Origin: DASRDU01 sp035652435
GTDB lineage: Bacteria; Acidobacteriota; Blastocatellia; RBC074
DNA: 64,000 nt
Direction: 5' to 3'
NCBI GenBank assembly: GCA_035652435.1
Contig: DASRDU010000095.1
Span: 1 to 64,000, forward strand
The notes below the pieces were generated by a model. The model worked only from the letters and a program-made list of their open reading frames with translations, was not told where the DNA came from and ran no database searches. Made by a program: the position numbers and the translations under genes. Below, one piece after another: positions 53,259 through 63,246 of the stretch (positions within the stretch are counted from its first letter, which is position 1; every line of letters starts with the position of its first letter).

Positions 53259-56257
53259 AGAACGAGCGCTGGGAGCAGATCGAGCAGATTTATCTCGCCG
53301 CGCTGAAACGAGCGCGCGACGAGCGCGGGGCATTCCTCGCCACGGCCTGTGCCGGAGACGAGCTGTTGCGTCGCGAAGTGGAATCACTGCTCGCGTGTGA
53401 AACCGAAGCCGAAGACTTCATCGAGCAGCCCGCAATCGAAGTGGCGGCCGGGTTGCTCGCCGAGACGCAGACCGGGGTCGCCGCCGGGCAGACGCTCGGC
53501 CATTACCGCGTCATCTCCCGACTCGGCGCGGGCGGGATGGGCGAAGTTTATCTGGCGCTCGACCTGCGGCTCGGGCGCCGGGTGGCGCTCAAGCTCCTGC
53601 CCGAGCGCTTCGTGAGCGACGCAGACCGGGTGCGGCGCTTCGAGCAGGAGGCCCGCGCGGCCTCGGCGCTCAGCCACCCGAACATCATCACCATTTTCGA
53701 GATCGGGCAGATCAAGGAGACACACTTCATCGCCACCGAGTTCGTTGACGGCCAGACCCTGCGCCAGCGCGAGGGGCGATGGAAATTACTTGACGCGCTC
53801 GATGCCATCAGCCAGACCGCGAGCGCCCTGGCTGCGGCGCACGAAGCCGGGATTGTGCATCGTGACATCAAGCCGGAAAACCTCATGCTGCGGCGCGACG
53901 GCCTCCTCAAGGTACTGGATTTCGGGCTGGCCAGGGTGACCGAACGCCCCGTTTCGACGATTGATTCTCAGCTGCCGACTTTCAGCCGGGTCGAGACGAC
54001 GCCGGGGACAGTGATGGGGACGATCACCTATATGTCGCCGGAGCAGGCGCGCGGGCTGGAAGTGGACGCGCGCACCGACATCTTCAGCCTGGGCGTCGTA
54101 CTCTATGAAATGATCGCCGGGAGCCCGCCGTTTGCGGGCGCGACGACGGCCGATGTCCTCGCCGCGATCCTGCACGTGGAACCGGCGCCGCTCAGGCAGC
54201 GCGCACCGGGTGTTCCCGAGATGCTCGAAGGGATCGTCAGCCGGGCATTGCGCAAGAACCGTGAAGAGCGTTACCAGACTGCCGGGGAATTACTCGATGA
54301 CCTGAAGGGCCTCAGGCACCGGCTTGAGATTCAGGCTGAACTCGCGCGGGCAGTGCAGCCGACGGAGATGGTTGAGGCGGTGACAACCGGGGGTGGCAGC
54401 TCGGCCCTGCCTGCCGGACAACCGGCTGCGAATACCGGCGGGATGATTCCTGCGCGCACGACTTCGAGCGCTGAGTATCTGATCGGCGAAATCAGGCGCC
54501 ACAAAACCGGCGTGACACTCGCCGCGCTGGCGCTTGTGGCTATTGTCGTCGCCCTCGGCTTTGGTCTCTATCGGCTCATCAGCCGGCGCCCGCCCGCCGC
54601 GCCATTCCAGACGATGAGGCTGGCCAGAATCACGGCCAGCGGCAAAGCGGCGGAGGCGGCGATTTCGCCCGACGGCAGATACGTCGCGTATGTGATGGAT
54701 GACGAGGGCAGACAGAGCCTCTGGCTCAGACAGACGGCCGCGAGCAGCGCCGTGCAACTCTCTCAGCCCGCCGAGGGGCAGTACTACCGGAGCCTGGTCT
54801 TCTCGCGCGACGGCAATTACCTCTGCTACCTTAAGGGCGGGCGCGGCGCGCGCATGACCCTGCACCGGATGCCCATCCTTGGCGGCCCGGAGCAGAAGCT
54901 GATCGAAGACATCAGCAATCAGGACGCCGGCAGTAACTTCAGTTTCTCGCCCGATGGCAAACGGGTGGCTTTCATTCGCCTGGATGCGCACTTTGATCGC
55001 GCCATGGTGGTGATGAACCTGGACGGGAGCGGCGAGCGGCAGCTGACGACGCGCAAGATCCCGCGGTTTCTGGCCGGCACCGCCTGGTCGCCCGACGGGA
55101 AGATGATCGCCTGCATAGAAGGGGATTTTGGCCCGGGCAATCCGAAGGCGCTGCTGGCGGTGCGGGTGGAGGATGGGAAGGCAGAGCCGCTCTCTTCGCA
55201 GAGATGGGCTCGCATCGCCGCCCTGACGTGGCTGGCTGACGGCAGCGGGCTGGTGATTTCGGCGGCGGGAAGGGACGGGGCCGGGCAACTCTGGATGGTC
55301 TCTTACCCGGGAGGCGAGGCGCGCCGGGTCACCAACGATCTGAACAGTTATTCGGGCGTGAGCCTGACGGCCGACGGCTCGGCGGTGGCGACCGTGCAGC
55401 AGGACCGATCCCAGTACCTGTGGCTCCTGCCCAACGGGGACACGCAACGCGCCAGGAAGATTACGGCGGAAGCGGGAAATTACGACGACATTCACTGGAC
55501 GCCTGACGGGCGAATTCTTTACAGCTCAGTCGAGAGCGGCAATCCGGACCTTTGGATCATCAACGCCGACGGCACGGGGAAAAAACAATTGACCGTCAAT
55601 CCCGGCATTGACGTCGCCCCGTCGGTGTCGCCCGACGGGCGCTACATTTACTTCAGCTCCAACCGCACCGCTCAGGATGACGGGCCGGAGCGGGAAAACC
55701 TCTGGCGGATGGAGAGCGACGGCAGCAATCCGAAACTGTTGTTCGACCGTGAGGCCTATTTCCCGGATTGTTCACCTGACGGCCGGTGGATAGTTTTCTA
55801 CAGTGATCATCAGAACGGGCCGTTTCTGTGGAAGCTACCCACCGAGGGCGGTGAGCCGGTGCGGCTGACGCACAAGGATGGTGTTGCCCGCCCGGTCATT
55901 TCACCCGACGGCCGGTGGATCGCGGGCAACTACCTGATCAGGGAGGCAAACACCCAGATCCGCATCGCCATTTTCCCCTTCGCCGGCGGTGAGCCGGTGA
56001 AGACTTTCGATATTTTCGGCTACGCGATCCGGGAATTGCGCTGGACGCCGGACAGTCGCGCCATCACTTACCTCGACGCTCGCAACGGCGTAGTGAACAT
56101 CTGGGCGCAGCCGATTGACGGCGGCCCGCCGAAGCAACTGACGGACTTCCGGTCCGATTACATTTTCTCCTGGAACTGGTCGCGCGACGGCAAACAGCTC
56201 GTCTGCTCGCGCGGCGCGAGGGCCAGCGACGTGGTCGTGATCAGCGATTTCAGGTGA
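53255..56257 (+). CDS. membrane Ser/Thr protein kinase with TolB/PD40 sensor domain
   Basis: The product is 1000 residues. A 70-residue N-terminal segment is followed by a Hanks-type kinase (about 85-360): GAGGMGEVYLALD, VALKLLPE, HRDIKPENLML, DFGLAR, and TPGTVMGTITYMSPEQARG in the activation loop. One membrane span (GVTLAALALVAIVVALGFGLY, about 415-435) leads to an outside domain of PD40/TolB repeats (ISPDGRYVAYV, FSPDGKRVAFI, VSPDGRYIYFSSNR). The outer propeller is likely a sensor; the catalytic core appears intact. It overlaps the sigma gene by four bases. Confidence 0.93.
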   Translation: MKNERWEQIEQIYLAALKRARDERGAFLATACAGDELLRREVESLLACETEAEDFIEQPAIEVAAGLLAETQTGVAAGQTLGHYRVISRLGAGGMGEVYLALDLRLGRRVALKLLPERFVSDADRVRRFEQEARAASALSHPNIITIFEIGQIKETHFIATEFVDGQTLRQREGRWKLLDALDAISQTASALAAAHEAGIVHRDIKPENLMLRRDGLLKVLDFGLARVTERPVSTIDSQLPTFSRVETTPGTVMGTITYMSPEQARGLEVDARTDIFSLGVVLYEMIAGSPPFAGATTADVLAAILHVEPAPLRQRAPGVPEMLEGIVSRALRKNREERYQTAGELLDDLKGLRHRLEIQAELARAVQPTEMVEAVTTGGGSSALPAGQPAANTGGMIPARTTSSAEYLIGEIRRHKTGVTLAALALVAIVVALGFGLYRLISRRPPAAPFQTMRLARITASGKAAEAAISPDGRYVAYVMDDEGRQSLWLRQTAASSAVQLSQPAEGQYYRSLVFSRDGNYLCYLKGGRGARMTLHRMPILGGPEQKLIEDISNQDAGSNFSFSPDGKRVAFIRLDAHFDRAMVVMNLDGSGERQLTTRKIPRFLAGTAWSPDGKMIACIEGDFGPGNPKALLAVRVEDGKAEPLSSQRWARIAALTWLADGSGLVISAAGRDGAGQLWMVSYPGGEARRVTNDLNSYSGVSLTADGSAVATVQQDRSQYLWLLPNGDTQRARKITAEAGNYDDIHWTPDGRILYSSVESGNPDLWIINADGTGKKQLTVNPGIDVAPSVSPDGRYIYFSSNRTAQDDGPERENLWRMESDGSNPKLLFDREAYFPDCSPDGRWIVFYSDHQNGPFLWKLPTEGGEPVRLTHKDGVARPVISPDGRWIAGNYLIREANTQIRIAIFPFAGGEPVKTFDIFGYAIRELRWTPDSRAITYLDARNGVVNIWAQPIDGGPPKQLTDFRSDYIFSWNWSRDGKQLVCSRGARASDVVVISDFR

Positions 56258-56422
56258 TGAAATTGACGGTACGAGGCGCCGCCTTGCGGCAGCAGGGCGG
56301 GACGCGTTATCGTTCGATCATCCTGACGAGATGCGAAAAGATTATCCCGGCCCCCGGGGCCTGCATTTCTACTGGCAGACACGAAGTAAAAACTCAACAT
56401 TCAAAAACCACGAGGAGAAAAA

Positions 56423-56923
56423 ATGGCTGCAGTTACCTTTAAGGGAAACCCCGTCAAACTGGAGGGAAATGAAGTGAAAGTCGGTCAGACGGCGCCCGAC
56501 TTCAAAACCCAGAAGAATGACATGAGCGATTACACGCTCGGCTCTGCCTCCGGCAAAACCAGAATCCTTCTGTCAGTCCCTTCGCTCGACACGCCGGTCT
56601 GCGACATGGAGACGCGGCGCTTCAACGAAGAGGCGGCGAAAATTCCCGGCGTCGAGATCGTCTGCGTCAGCATGGATCTGCCGTTCGCCCAGAAGCGGTG
56701 GTGCGGCGCGGCGGGCGCGGACAAGGTCATCACGACCAGCGATCACCGGGATGCGTCGTTCGGGAAGAATTATGGGGTGCTGGTGAGTGGCGGGCCGCTC
56801 GACCGGATGCACGCCCGAGCAGTTTTCGTCGTCGGCCCGGATGACAAGGTCAAATATGCGGAGTACGTGAAGGACATTACTGAACAGCCGAATTATGAAG
56901 CTGTTCTTGAGGCGGCAAAATAA
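56423..56923 (+). CDS. tpx: thiol peroxidase
   Basis: The product is 166 residues, the normal size. The peroxidatic Cys is C60 in VPSLDTPVCDMETRRFN; the resolving Cys is C94 in FAQKRWCGAAG. The N-terminal hairpin (MAAVTFKGNPVKLEG) and DFKTQKND are typical of Tpx in the peroxiredoxin family. It reduces lipid and other peroxides with thioredoxin. GAGGAGAAAAA lies before the ATG. It is followed by a 17-bp-stem terminator. Confidence 0.96.
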   Translation: MAAVTFKGNPVKLEGNEVKVGQTAPDFKTQKNDMSDYTLGSASGKTRILLSVPSLDTPVCDMETRRFNEEAAKIPGVEIVCVSMDLPFAQKRWCGAAGADKVITTSDHRDASFGKNYGVLVSGGPLDRMHARAVFVVGPDDKVKYAEYVKDITEQPNYEAVLEAAK

Positions 56924-56967
56924 CAGGCCGGACGAGCATTAGTGCGGAATTGCCGGCGGGTCTTATC

Positions 56968-57015
56968 TTCGACCCGGCGATTGAGTACCATCTGTCATTC
57001 AATCGCCGGGTCGAA
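56968..57015. terminator. strong bidirectional hairpin
   Basis: A perfect 17-bp stem (56968-56984 with 56999-57015) closes a 14-base loop. It lies between convergent tpx and the cysteine-cluster gene and has TTTCATT on the plus side. Confidence 0.8.
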
Positions 57016-57026
57016 TTTCATTCGGG

Positions 57027-57626
57027 TCAGGAATTGAAAGCTTCCTTCAGCTTATCCAGTCGCCGCGCCAGTTCCAGCCTGATTTCAGCCTTGACCGCCC
57101 CCCACGTGGTCGGGTGTTCGGGCTCGCCCTCGAAATAAAACGGGCAGGGCGCGGGCGCGACTTCCTTCTGGACTTCCCTCAAATCAATCGGGTCAATCGG
57201 GAAGGTCACGCACGGCGGGACGGCGTGTCTGGTCGTGTAGACCATGCAGGCCGTCGTTTTGCCGTCCTCATAAAAGAAGGGGCATTTGAAAACGATCTTG
57301 CAGCACAGGCCGCAGCGGTTGCACCCGCCGCGCTGATAGGGCTTCCAGCGATAAAGAATTTTGTCAGGCAGAACAGTGGAAAGCACCCAGCGCCGCGTCG
57401 CGCCCCAGGAATGCGTCGTGTAAAAGAAGCCGAGAATTTTACGCAAGGTCACGTAAGTCTTCCGGCGATAAACCCACCAGTCGGATGGGATCGGCGGCAG
57501 ATGAATGTCCGTGACCGGGTTGGGCGAAAGCTGATTCTGAGTTGAAGGTGAATGAATGCCTTCACTGCCCTTCTTCAATGGTTCAATCTGGACAAGCCCG
57601 CCTGGTAGCTGATTCGGGTTAGCCAT
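57027..57626 (-). CDS. YkgJ-family cysteine-cluster protein, 199 aa
   Basis: The cluster lies in the C-terminal half: RCGLCCKIVFKCPFF, TTACMVYTTRHAVPPCVTFP and APCPFYF. The pattern matches the CxxCxxCC family. The N-terminal half (residues 1-90) is basic and aromatic (WWVYRRKTYVTLRKILGFFY) and may contact membrane or RNA. There is no true membrane span. AAGGAAAA lies before the ATG. It sits 69 bases downstream of ttcA on the same strand; a role in tRNA sulfur/iron chemistry is conceivable but not shown. Confidence 0.75.
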   Translation of the reverse strand: MANPNQLPGGLVQIEPLKKGSEGIHSPSTQNQLSPNPVTDIHLPPIPSDWWVYRRKTYVTLRKILGFFYTTHSWGATRRWVLSTVLPDKILYRWKPYQRGGCNRCGLCCKIVFKCPFFYEDGKTTACMVYTTRHAVPPCVTFPIDPIDLREVQKEVAPAPCPFYFEGEPEHPTTWGAVKAEIRLELARRLDKLKEAFNS

Positions 57627-57695
57627 TGGTTTTCCTTCGCCGGCTCCGTGCCGGTTGCGGGGCTGGGGGAAGCCCGGGGCTGCTGGTAAGGATGC

Positions 57696-58565
57696 TTACA
57701 TCAGTGTCACCAGTTCGGGAGCCTGCGCTTCCTCGTGGTGAATCCCGATGGCGGCATCCAGTTCGGCTTCGACATCTCCCGTCATAATCCCGCTGACTTT
57801 TGAGATGGCTTTGAAGTCAAAAAGTTTCGGATCAAGCAGGTGAGTCGGCACACTATTGCCGAGGGCGGTCAGCATTGATTTGCGCACCCTCGGGATTTCC
57901 TTCTGCAATTCGTCAATCAGCCGTTTGACCCGCCGGCGCTTGAGGTTCTCCTGCGAGCCGCACAGGTCGCAGGGTATGATGGGGAAGTTCTGCGTCGCCG
58001 CGTAAGCGGCAATATCCGCCTCCCAGCAGTACGCCAGCGGGCGGATCACAGTGTTGCGCCCGTCATCGGAACGCAGCACCGGCGGCATGGCCTTGAGCGT
58101 GCCGATGTAGAGGAAGTTGAGCAGGAAGGTCTGCAGGATGTCGTCGGCGTGATGGCCGAGCGCGATTTTCGTGCAGCCTTCCTCGACCGCCACGTTGTAG
58201 AGAATCCCGCGCCGCAGTCGCGCGCAGACCGAACAATAAGTTTTCCCTTCGGGGACGAGCCGTTTGACAACCGAATAAGTGTCGCGCCGAACGATGCGGA
58301 AAGGCACGCCGGTGCCGCTCAGATATTCAGGCAGCACGTGTTCGGGGAATCCGGGCTGCTTCTGATCCAGATTGACTGCGAGCAGATCGAATTTGACCGG
58401 GGCCTTCTTCTGCAACGCCAGCAGCAGCGAGAGCAGCGTGTAGCTGTCCTTGCCGCCGCTCAGGCAAACCATAATCCGGTCGCCGTCGGCGATCATTCCG
58501 AAGTCCCTGATCGCCTCGCCCATCCGGCGCAGTAATATCTTCTGTAACCTTTCGGCCTGATCCAT
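57696..58565 (-). CDS. ttcA: tRNA 2-thiocytidine(32) synthetase-type enzyme
   Basis: The product is 289 residues. The ATP-binding PP-loop is SGGKDS (36-41). CSVCARLRRG and CDLCGSQENLKR provide cluster cysteines; TtcA uses a [4Fe-4S] cluster to thiolate C32 of some tRNAs. Other landmarks are LGHHADDILQTFLLN and PLAYCWEADIAAYA. ATG 58565 has GAGGAAAC 8 bases upstream; the longer frame is not supported. The closely related TtuA-like group cannot be wholly excluded. Confidence 0.9.
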   Translation of the reverse strand: MDQAERLQKILLRRMGEAIRDFGMIADGDRIMVCLSGGKDSYTLLSLLLALQKKAPVKFDLLAVNLDQKQPGFPEHVLPEYLSGTGVPFRIVRRDTYSVVKRLVPEGKTYCSVCARLRRGILYNVAVEEGCTKIALGHHADDILQTFLLNFLYIGTLKAMPPVLRSDDGRNTVIRPLAYCWEADIAAYAATQNFPIIPCDLCGSQENLKRRRVKRLIDELQKEIPRVRKSMLTALGNSVPTHLLDPKLFDFKAISKVSGIMTGDVEAELDAAIGIHHEEAQAPELVTLM

Positions 58566-58677
58566 CAGGTTTTGTTTCCTCGCAAGCTTTTTCAAGGGGA
58601 AGAACAACGCGGCAAAGCTTAGGCTAATGGCCTGAGGCGCGTCAAACGCCGAGCGCCGGTTGTCAGGCGGATCTCAC

Positions 58678-59703
58678 TCAGGCGAAATGGTCATAGCCGC
58701 GCGCCCTTAACGGTTCAATGCGGCCAGCCTGTCTCAACAGCAGGGGAGACGCGCAAACCGCCGGGTCAATTGCCACGATTTCTCCGATGCGAGTGAGAAG
58801 CAAATTGCAAGCCTGAGCGATTTCCTTCAGCACGGTTTCATCCCTGCGGTCTGCGGTCAGAAGTAATTCATAATCCTCTCCGCCGCTGGTCGCCAATGTG
58901 AATGCGCTTTCATCGCTTTCTGAAACGAGGCGTGTTTCGGCTGCCATCGGCACTTCTGCGTAATCAATGATCGCGCCAACGCCGCTCTCTTCGCAGATGT
59001 GACCAAGGTCCTGAGCCAGACCGTCGCTGACATCAATCATTGCACGAGTCAGCCCGGCTTCGCCGATGCGCCGACCGAATTCCACGCGCGGTTGCGGGGT
59101 CAGGTGCGCGCGTAACGCACGTTGCAGGGCACTGTCCTTATTCTCACTGAGACGTTCGCCGCGTCGCAGCAGTTCGAGTCCTGCGGCTGATGCGCCGAGT
59201 TCGCCCGTCACATAAATGCCGTCGCCGGGCTGCGCGCCGCTGCGACGCACGGCTTTCCCCCGGGCGCAATTCCCCATCACAATCGAATCAATCACGAGCC
59301 GGTCAGGCGCGGCGCAGGTGTCTCCACCGATCAGCGTGACCCCGAACTTGTCCGCGAGCGCGAAGTACCCGGCGAAAAACTCTTCCCATTGGGGATCGGG
59401 ATTTGGGAATCGGGACTTGTTTTTCGGAATGCCCAGTGTGAGCAGTGCGTGGCGGGGCTCGCCGCCCATCGCCGCAATGTCGCTCAGGCTGACGGCCAGA
59501 GCTTTGTGGCCGAGGTGGCGCGGCGGCGTGTAATCGGATTTGAAGTGAACGTCTTCGATCAGCAGGTCGGCAGTGACGAGCATCTCGCGCCCGGCCCGTT
59601 CAGTGATGATTGCGGTGTCATCGCCGATGCCGCAGACGAGATCGGCCGAACGCAGCGCAGCCCGAGAACGGATGCGATTGATAAAGGCGAACTCGCTGTT
59701 CAT
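58678..59703 (-). CDS. thiL: thiamine-monophosphate kinase
   Basis: The product is 341 residues. The family start is EFAFINRIRSRAA then LVCGIGDDTAII, followed by LVTADLLIEDVHFKSDYTPP, LGHKALAVSLSDIAAMGG (the Mg-ATP site), GGDTCAAPDRLVI and ARAMIDVSDGLAQDLGHIC. The C-terminal GGEDYELLLT is also present. It phosphorylates thiamine phosphate to TPP, the last step, so with thiC it links the window to thiamine supply; the two genes are 8 kb apart and not co-transcribed. No riboswitch is visible before it. Confidence 0.95.
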   Translation of the reverse strand: MNSEFAFINRIRSRAALRSADLVCGIGDDTAIITERAGREMLVTADLLIEDVHFKSDYTPPRHLGHKALAVSLSDIAAMGGEPRHALLTLGIPKNKSRFPNPDPQWEEFFAGYFALADKFGVTLIGGDTCAAPDRLVIDSIVMGNCARGKAVRRSGAQPGDGIYVTGELGASAAGLELLRRGERLSENKDSALQRALRAHLTPQPRVEFGRRIGEAGLTRAMIDVSDGLAQDLGHICEESGVGAIIDYAEVPMAAETRLVSESDESAFTLATSGGEDYELLLTADRRDETVLKEIAQACNLLLTRIGEIVAIDPAVCASPLLLRQAGRIEPLRARGYDHFA

Positions 59704-59801
59704 CGAAAGGAAGGTCGGCCTGCAAAGGTCGCCTCAGCGCGCGGAGTAAGGCTGGGAGCAGGGTGGTATTCCCGGCACTGTATTTTCCCGCGGCCTCACG
59801 G

Positions 59802-62774
59802 CTAATTCTTATTTGTCACCGGAGCCGGGGCGGCTTCGCCGCGCACGACGCCGCGCCCGATCTGATTCAGTTTGATGACCGCTTCGGCAACGCGTTTGAT
59901 GTCGTCCTTTTTGACGGCGCGAATCAGGTCGGGCTGCGTTTCGACGTCCGAAGGCTTACGTCCGAAGATGATCGCCCGAGCATACTCCAGCGCCCGCGCC
60001 GGGTGCGCCTGCAACGCGATGGCATAAGACCCGATCGCCGCATTACGGCCCCGCTCGAACTCCTCATCCGATGGTGGAACCCTGATCAGCTTTTCAAACT
60101 CGGCCCGCAGGGCGTCGTCCGCCCGCTGTTCATTCTCGGGCAGCGTTGCGGTGTAGGCGACGAGCGCCCCCGAAGCCAGGCGCGGCTGGCTCGAGAGCGT
60201 CACCGTGTAAGCCAGGCTTTGCTTGTCGCGCAGTTCGGTAAAGAACCGGCCGCCCAGACCGGAAGCGAAATTCTGCATCACGGCCAGCACGTAGTTGTCA
60301 TTCGATTTGCCGTCGGGGCCGCGGAAACCGATTGCCTGGGCGGTCTGTTTGCGACTGCGCTGCTCGACCTGCTCCTGCGGCACGCCGACGCTTGGCAGAC
60401 TGACCTTGAGCGTCTGGTCGAGGTTGCTGCTGCTGCGCTTGAAACCTTCGGTGAAGATGCTGGCGACGAGCGCCGAGCCGTCAGTGTCGCCGACCAGCAC
60501 GACCAGCGGGAACTGACGCTTGACCGTCCGGTTGTGCCAGGCTTCGAGTTTTTCCTCGCTCATTGATTTGATCACGGCGGGCAGACCGTAACGCGGCAAC
60601 CCGTAAGGGTGGTTGGCGTAGAGCGACGCCCACAACAGCTCAATCGGCCGCTGCAAACCGTCGTCGCGCTGCTGGAGCTGGCGCGCGAGCAATCCGTCGC
60701 GTTCGCGCGCGATCTCGTTCTTGTCGAAGAACGGGTTCTCGACGATGTCGAGCAGCAGCCTGACCGCGTTCTCGGCGTTGCGCGACAGCACGTCGAGCGT
60801 GAACCCGAAGAAATCCGGCTCGTTCACAATCTGGATTTCTCCGCCGTAACTTTCCAGTTCGTGCGCGATTAGATCGGCCTTGCGCGTGGTCGTGCTTTTG
60901 AGCAGGCAGCGCAGCATCATCTCGGTCGTCCCGCCGGTCGTCTGGTCTTCGATCAACCTGCCGCCCTGAAAGAAAACTCCGACGCTCAGTTTGCGGCGCG
61001 AATGGTCTTCGCGCACGTAAGCGCGAGGGCCGCGGAAGACGGAATAATCCCTGATCGGCAGCGGGGCTTCGGCGACGGTCACGTTTTCATCACTGCCGCC
61101 GCGCTCCGTGCCCTGAATGACCTTCTTCAGCGCGACGGCCGGTTTAACCTCCTCGGGTTTAACCGGCTGTCCCGCTGTCGGAGCGAAGACGCCGATCACT
61201 TCGGCGAATTTCTCGGGCGTGAAGGTGCGCGCCTGGGCATTGCGCGGTTCGTATTCATGAACGGTGGTGTTGCCGAGCCCCAGGTATTTCGCGGCGGCCT
61301 GCTGGACATCCTTCCCTGTGACCTCGCGGATGCGCGAGACCCAGGAATCGAGCAGGCGGAAGTCACCGTACTGTGCCTGGAAGCGCGCCAGCTCTTCGGC
61401 CTCGTCGTTAGCCGACGTGATCGCGTCGAGGTGGCGTTTTTCCAGCATTGATTTGGCGCGCTGCAATTCCCCGTCGCTGAGCAGCTCGCGGCGGAAGCGT
61501 TCGATCTCACGGAAGTATTCGGCTTCGGCGCGGTCAAGGCGTTCAGGGTCGAGCCGCAACTGGACACTGAACACGCCGACGCCGGGCAGCGGCAGGTATT
61601 CGGTGCTGACATCAGTAACCACGCCCTGCTTTTCGCGTAACGCCTGACTGAGCCGAGCGCCGCGCCCGAGCCCAAGTACCGCGGCCAGCACTTCCATTGC
61701 CGCCTGTTCCCTTAGTCCTTCCTGAGTCGTCGTCAGTGCGGGAACGTGATACCCGACGGTCACGACCGTCTGCCCGATGTCGCCGCGCTCGTTGCCGTAA
61801 CGCAGCTTGTCCTGCGGCGGCTCTTCGGGCCCCTGCGGGTTCTGACTCTGAACGGTCTGAGTCTGGGCAGGCTGCGCTGGTGTCCTGGCAGGCGCGGGCG
61901 GCGTCACGGATTTTTCAGGCCAGCCGAAATTGCCGTAAAGCTGCTGCACTCTGCCGATGACCTGTTGCGTAATCAGATCGCCGACGATCACCAGCACGGT
62001 GTTTTTCGGGCGGTAGTAATTCTGATAGAAGGCCTGCAACTGTTCGCGCGTCGCGGCCTTGAGGACTTCGTCCGAACCGATGCGCCAGCGTTTCATCCGG
62101 TGCGCGGTGAAAGCGGTCGCGTACATCCGTTCGAGCGCGAGCGCCGTGGCGTTGTCCTGCTTGCGTTTGCTTTCCTGAATGACGACCAGAGTTTCTTTCC
62201 TGAGTTCTTCGGGGTCGAAGGTCGGGTTCTGCAGCAGGTCGGCCTGAATCTCAAGCACCTTCGACAGGCTCTCGGCCGGCGCGATGGTGTAATACGAAGT
62301 CTTTTCGTAGGAGGTGCTGGCGTTCAGCACGCCGCCGAGCCGCCGCGTTTCAGTCGCGATGGTTCCGACCGGACGGGTCGCCGTGCCTTTGAAGAACATA
62401 TGTTCCATCAGATGCGCCAGACCGGCGACCTCATCTGCTTCGTCGAAGTATCCGGCCTTCACGTAAGTCGTCACCGCCGCGAGCCCCGCTGACGGGCGTT
62501 CACGAATGATGACCGTCAGGCCGTTCTTCAGGACGAATCGTGAAGTCACATTGTCGCCATCCCGCCTCACAATCTGCCCTCCCTCGGGAACGTTCAGCAC
62601 GGTCGGTTTGTATGGATTCGGTGTTTTATCCGAAGGCTTTGGTTGTGTGGGCTGTGGCGGCGGGGCGTTGCGGCGACCGCGACCGCTCTGAGCGATGACA
62701 ACCGGGACGCTGGTCAGGCCGGCAATGACGAGCGCAAGGGCCAGCGAGAGCAACCTGATTTCTTTCTGGTACAT
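59802..62774 (-). CDS. secreted M16 (insulinase-type) zinc metallopeptidase, two-domain
   Basis: The product is 990 residues. A signal peptide (residues 1-29, LLSLALALVIAGLTSVPVVIAQ) and a Pro-rich linker (NAPPPQPTQPKPSD) precede the first M16 domain. It has the inverted zinc motif HLMEH (121-125) and the downstream Glu in LVVIQESKRK. The second half is another M16 pair without an active HxxEH (starting near VREDHSRRKLSVGVFF). Together they form one clam-shell peptidase of the PqqL/YmxG type. ATG 62774 begins the signal peptide; the open frame upstream has no homology. It probably acts in the periplasm. Confidence 0.93.
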   Translation of the reverse strand: MYQKEIRLLSLALALVIAGLTSVPVVIAQSGRGRRNAPPPQPTQPKPSDKTPNPYKPTVLNVPEGGQIVRRDGDNVTSRFVLKNGLTVIIRERPSAGLAAVTTYVKAGYFDEADEVAGLAHLMEHMFFKGTATRPVGTIATETRRLGGVLNASTSYEKTSYYTIAPAESLSKVLEIQADLLQNPTFDPEELRKETLVVIQESKRKQDNATALALERMYATAFTAHRMKRWRIGSDEVLKAATREQLQAFYQNYYRPKNTVLVIVGDLITQQVIGRVQQLYGNFGWPEKSVTPPAPARTPAQPAQTQTVQSQNPQGPEEPPQDKLRYGNERGDIGQTVVTVGYHVPALTTTQEGLREQAAMEVLAAVLGLGRGARLSQALREKQGVVTDVSTEYLPLPGVGVFSVQLRLDPERLDRAEAEYFREIERFRRELLSDGELQRAKSMLEKRHLDAITSANDEAEELARFQAQYGDFRLLDSWVSRIREVTGKDVQQAAAKYLGLGNTTVHEYEPRNAQARTFTPEKFAEVIGVFAPTAGQPVKPEEVKPAVALKKVIQGTERGGSDENVTVAEAPLPIRDYSVFRGPRAYVREDHSRRKLSVGVFFQGGRLIEDQTTGGTTEMMLRCLLKSTTTRKADLIAHELESYGGEIQIVNEPDFFGFTLDVLSRNAENAVRLLLDIVENPFFDKNEIARERDGLLARQLQQRDDGLQRPIELLWASLYANHPYGLPRYGLPAVIKSMSEEKLEAWHNRTVKRQFPLVVLVGDTDGSALVASIFTEGFKRSSSNLDQTLKVSLPSVGVPQEQVEQRSRKQTAQAIGFRGPDGKSNDNYVLAVMQNFASGLGGRFFTELRDKQSLAYTVTLSSQPRLASGALVAYTATLPENEQRADDALRAEFEKLIRVPPSDEEFERGRNAAIGSYAIALQAHPARALEYARAIIFGRKPSDVETQPDLIRAVKKDDIKRVAEAVIKLNQIGRGVVRGEAAPAPVTNKN

Positions 62775-63246
62775 CTTTATCCGCGCCTTTTTCTGGTGAC
62801 CTGGTGTTGTTCGCAATTTGAATTTATCACGAAACGCACCGGAGATGGCAACCAGAAGGTTCTCTGACAAGTAATCCCCGGGGGCTTCGATTAGAAGCAG
62901 GGGTCTGTTTTGGAGTTGCTGCGCGCCCGGGGCAGAACCGGCAGACCGGACCGGGAATGCTCGGGGGGGCAAGGATTTATTCCGGCAGGTTTGACGCCTG
63001 TGATATACTTGGCGCGGCAGTCAGCGAAGGGCTGCCAGCGTGTCACGCGATGTTTGAGATTGTAAAATTACTCAGCACCAGCATGAAGGCTGTCAATGGT
63101 CTGTGCCGTTGAAACTCGCCTGTTCGACGGCCATTGATTTCCCTGCTCCACCCCGCCGGCAGGGGAAGTCTGGTAATCCTGGTTTTCAAGGCCGCCAGCC
63201 ACACAAGCGGCGTATGTGAGGCGCGGCTGGGAGTAGTAGCAAGCCT
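62775..63246. other. intergenic stretch between divergent M16 and prkA genes
   Basis: No gene is supported. Both promoters should lie here. A TATACT element at 63003-63008 could be a -10 for prkA, but no good -35 matches at 16-18 bp. The G-rich run CTCGGGGGGGC stands near 62960. Confidence 0.45.
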
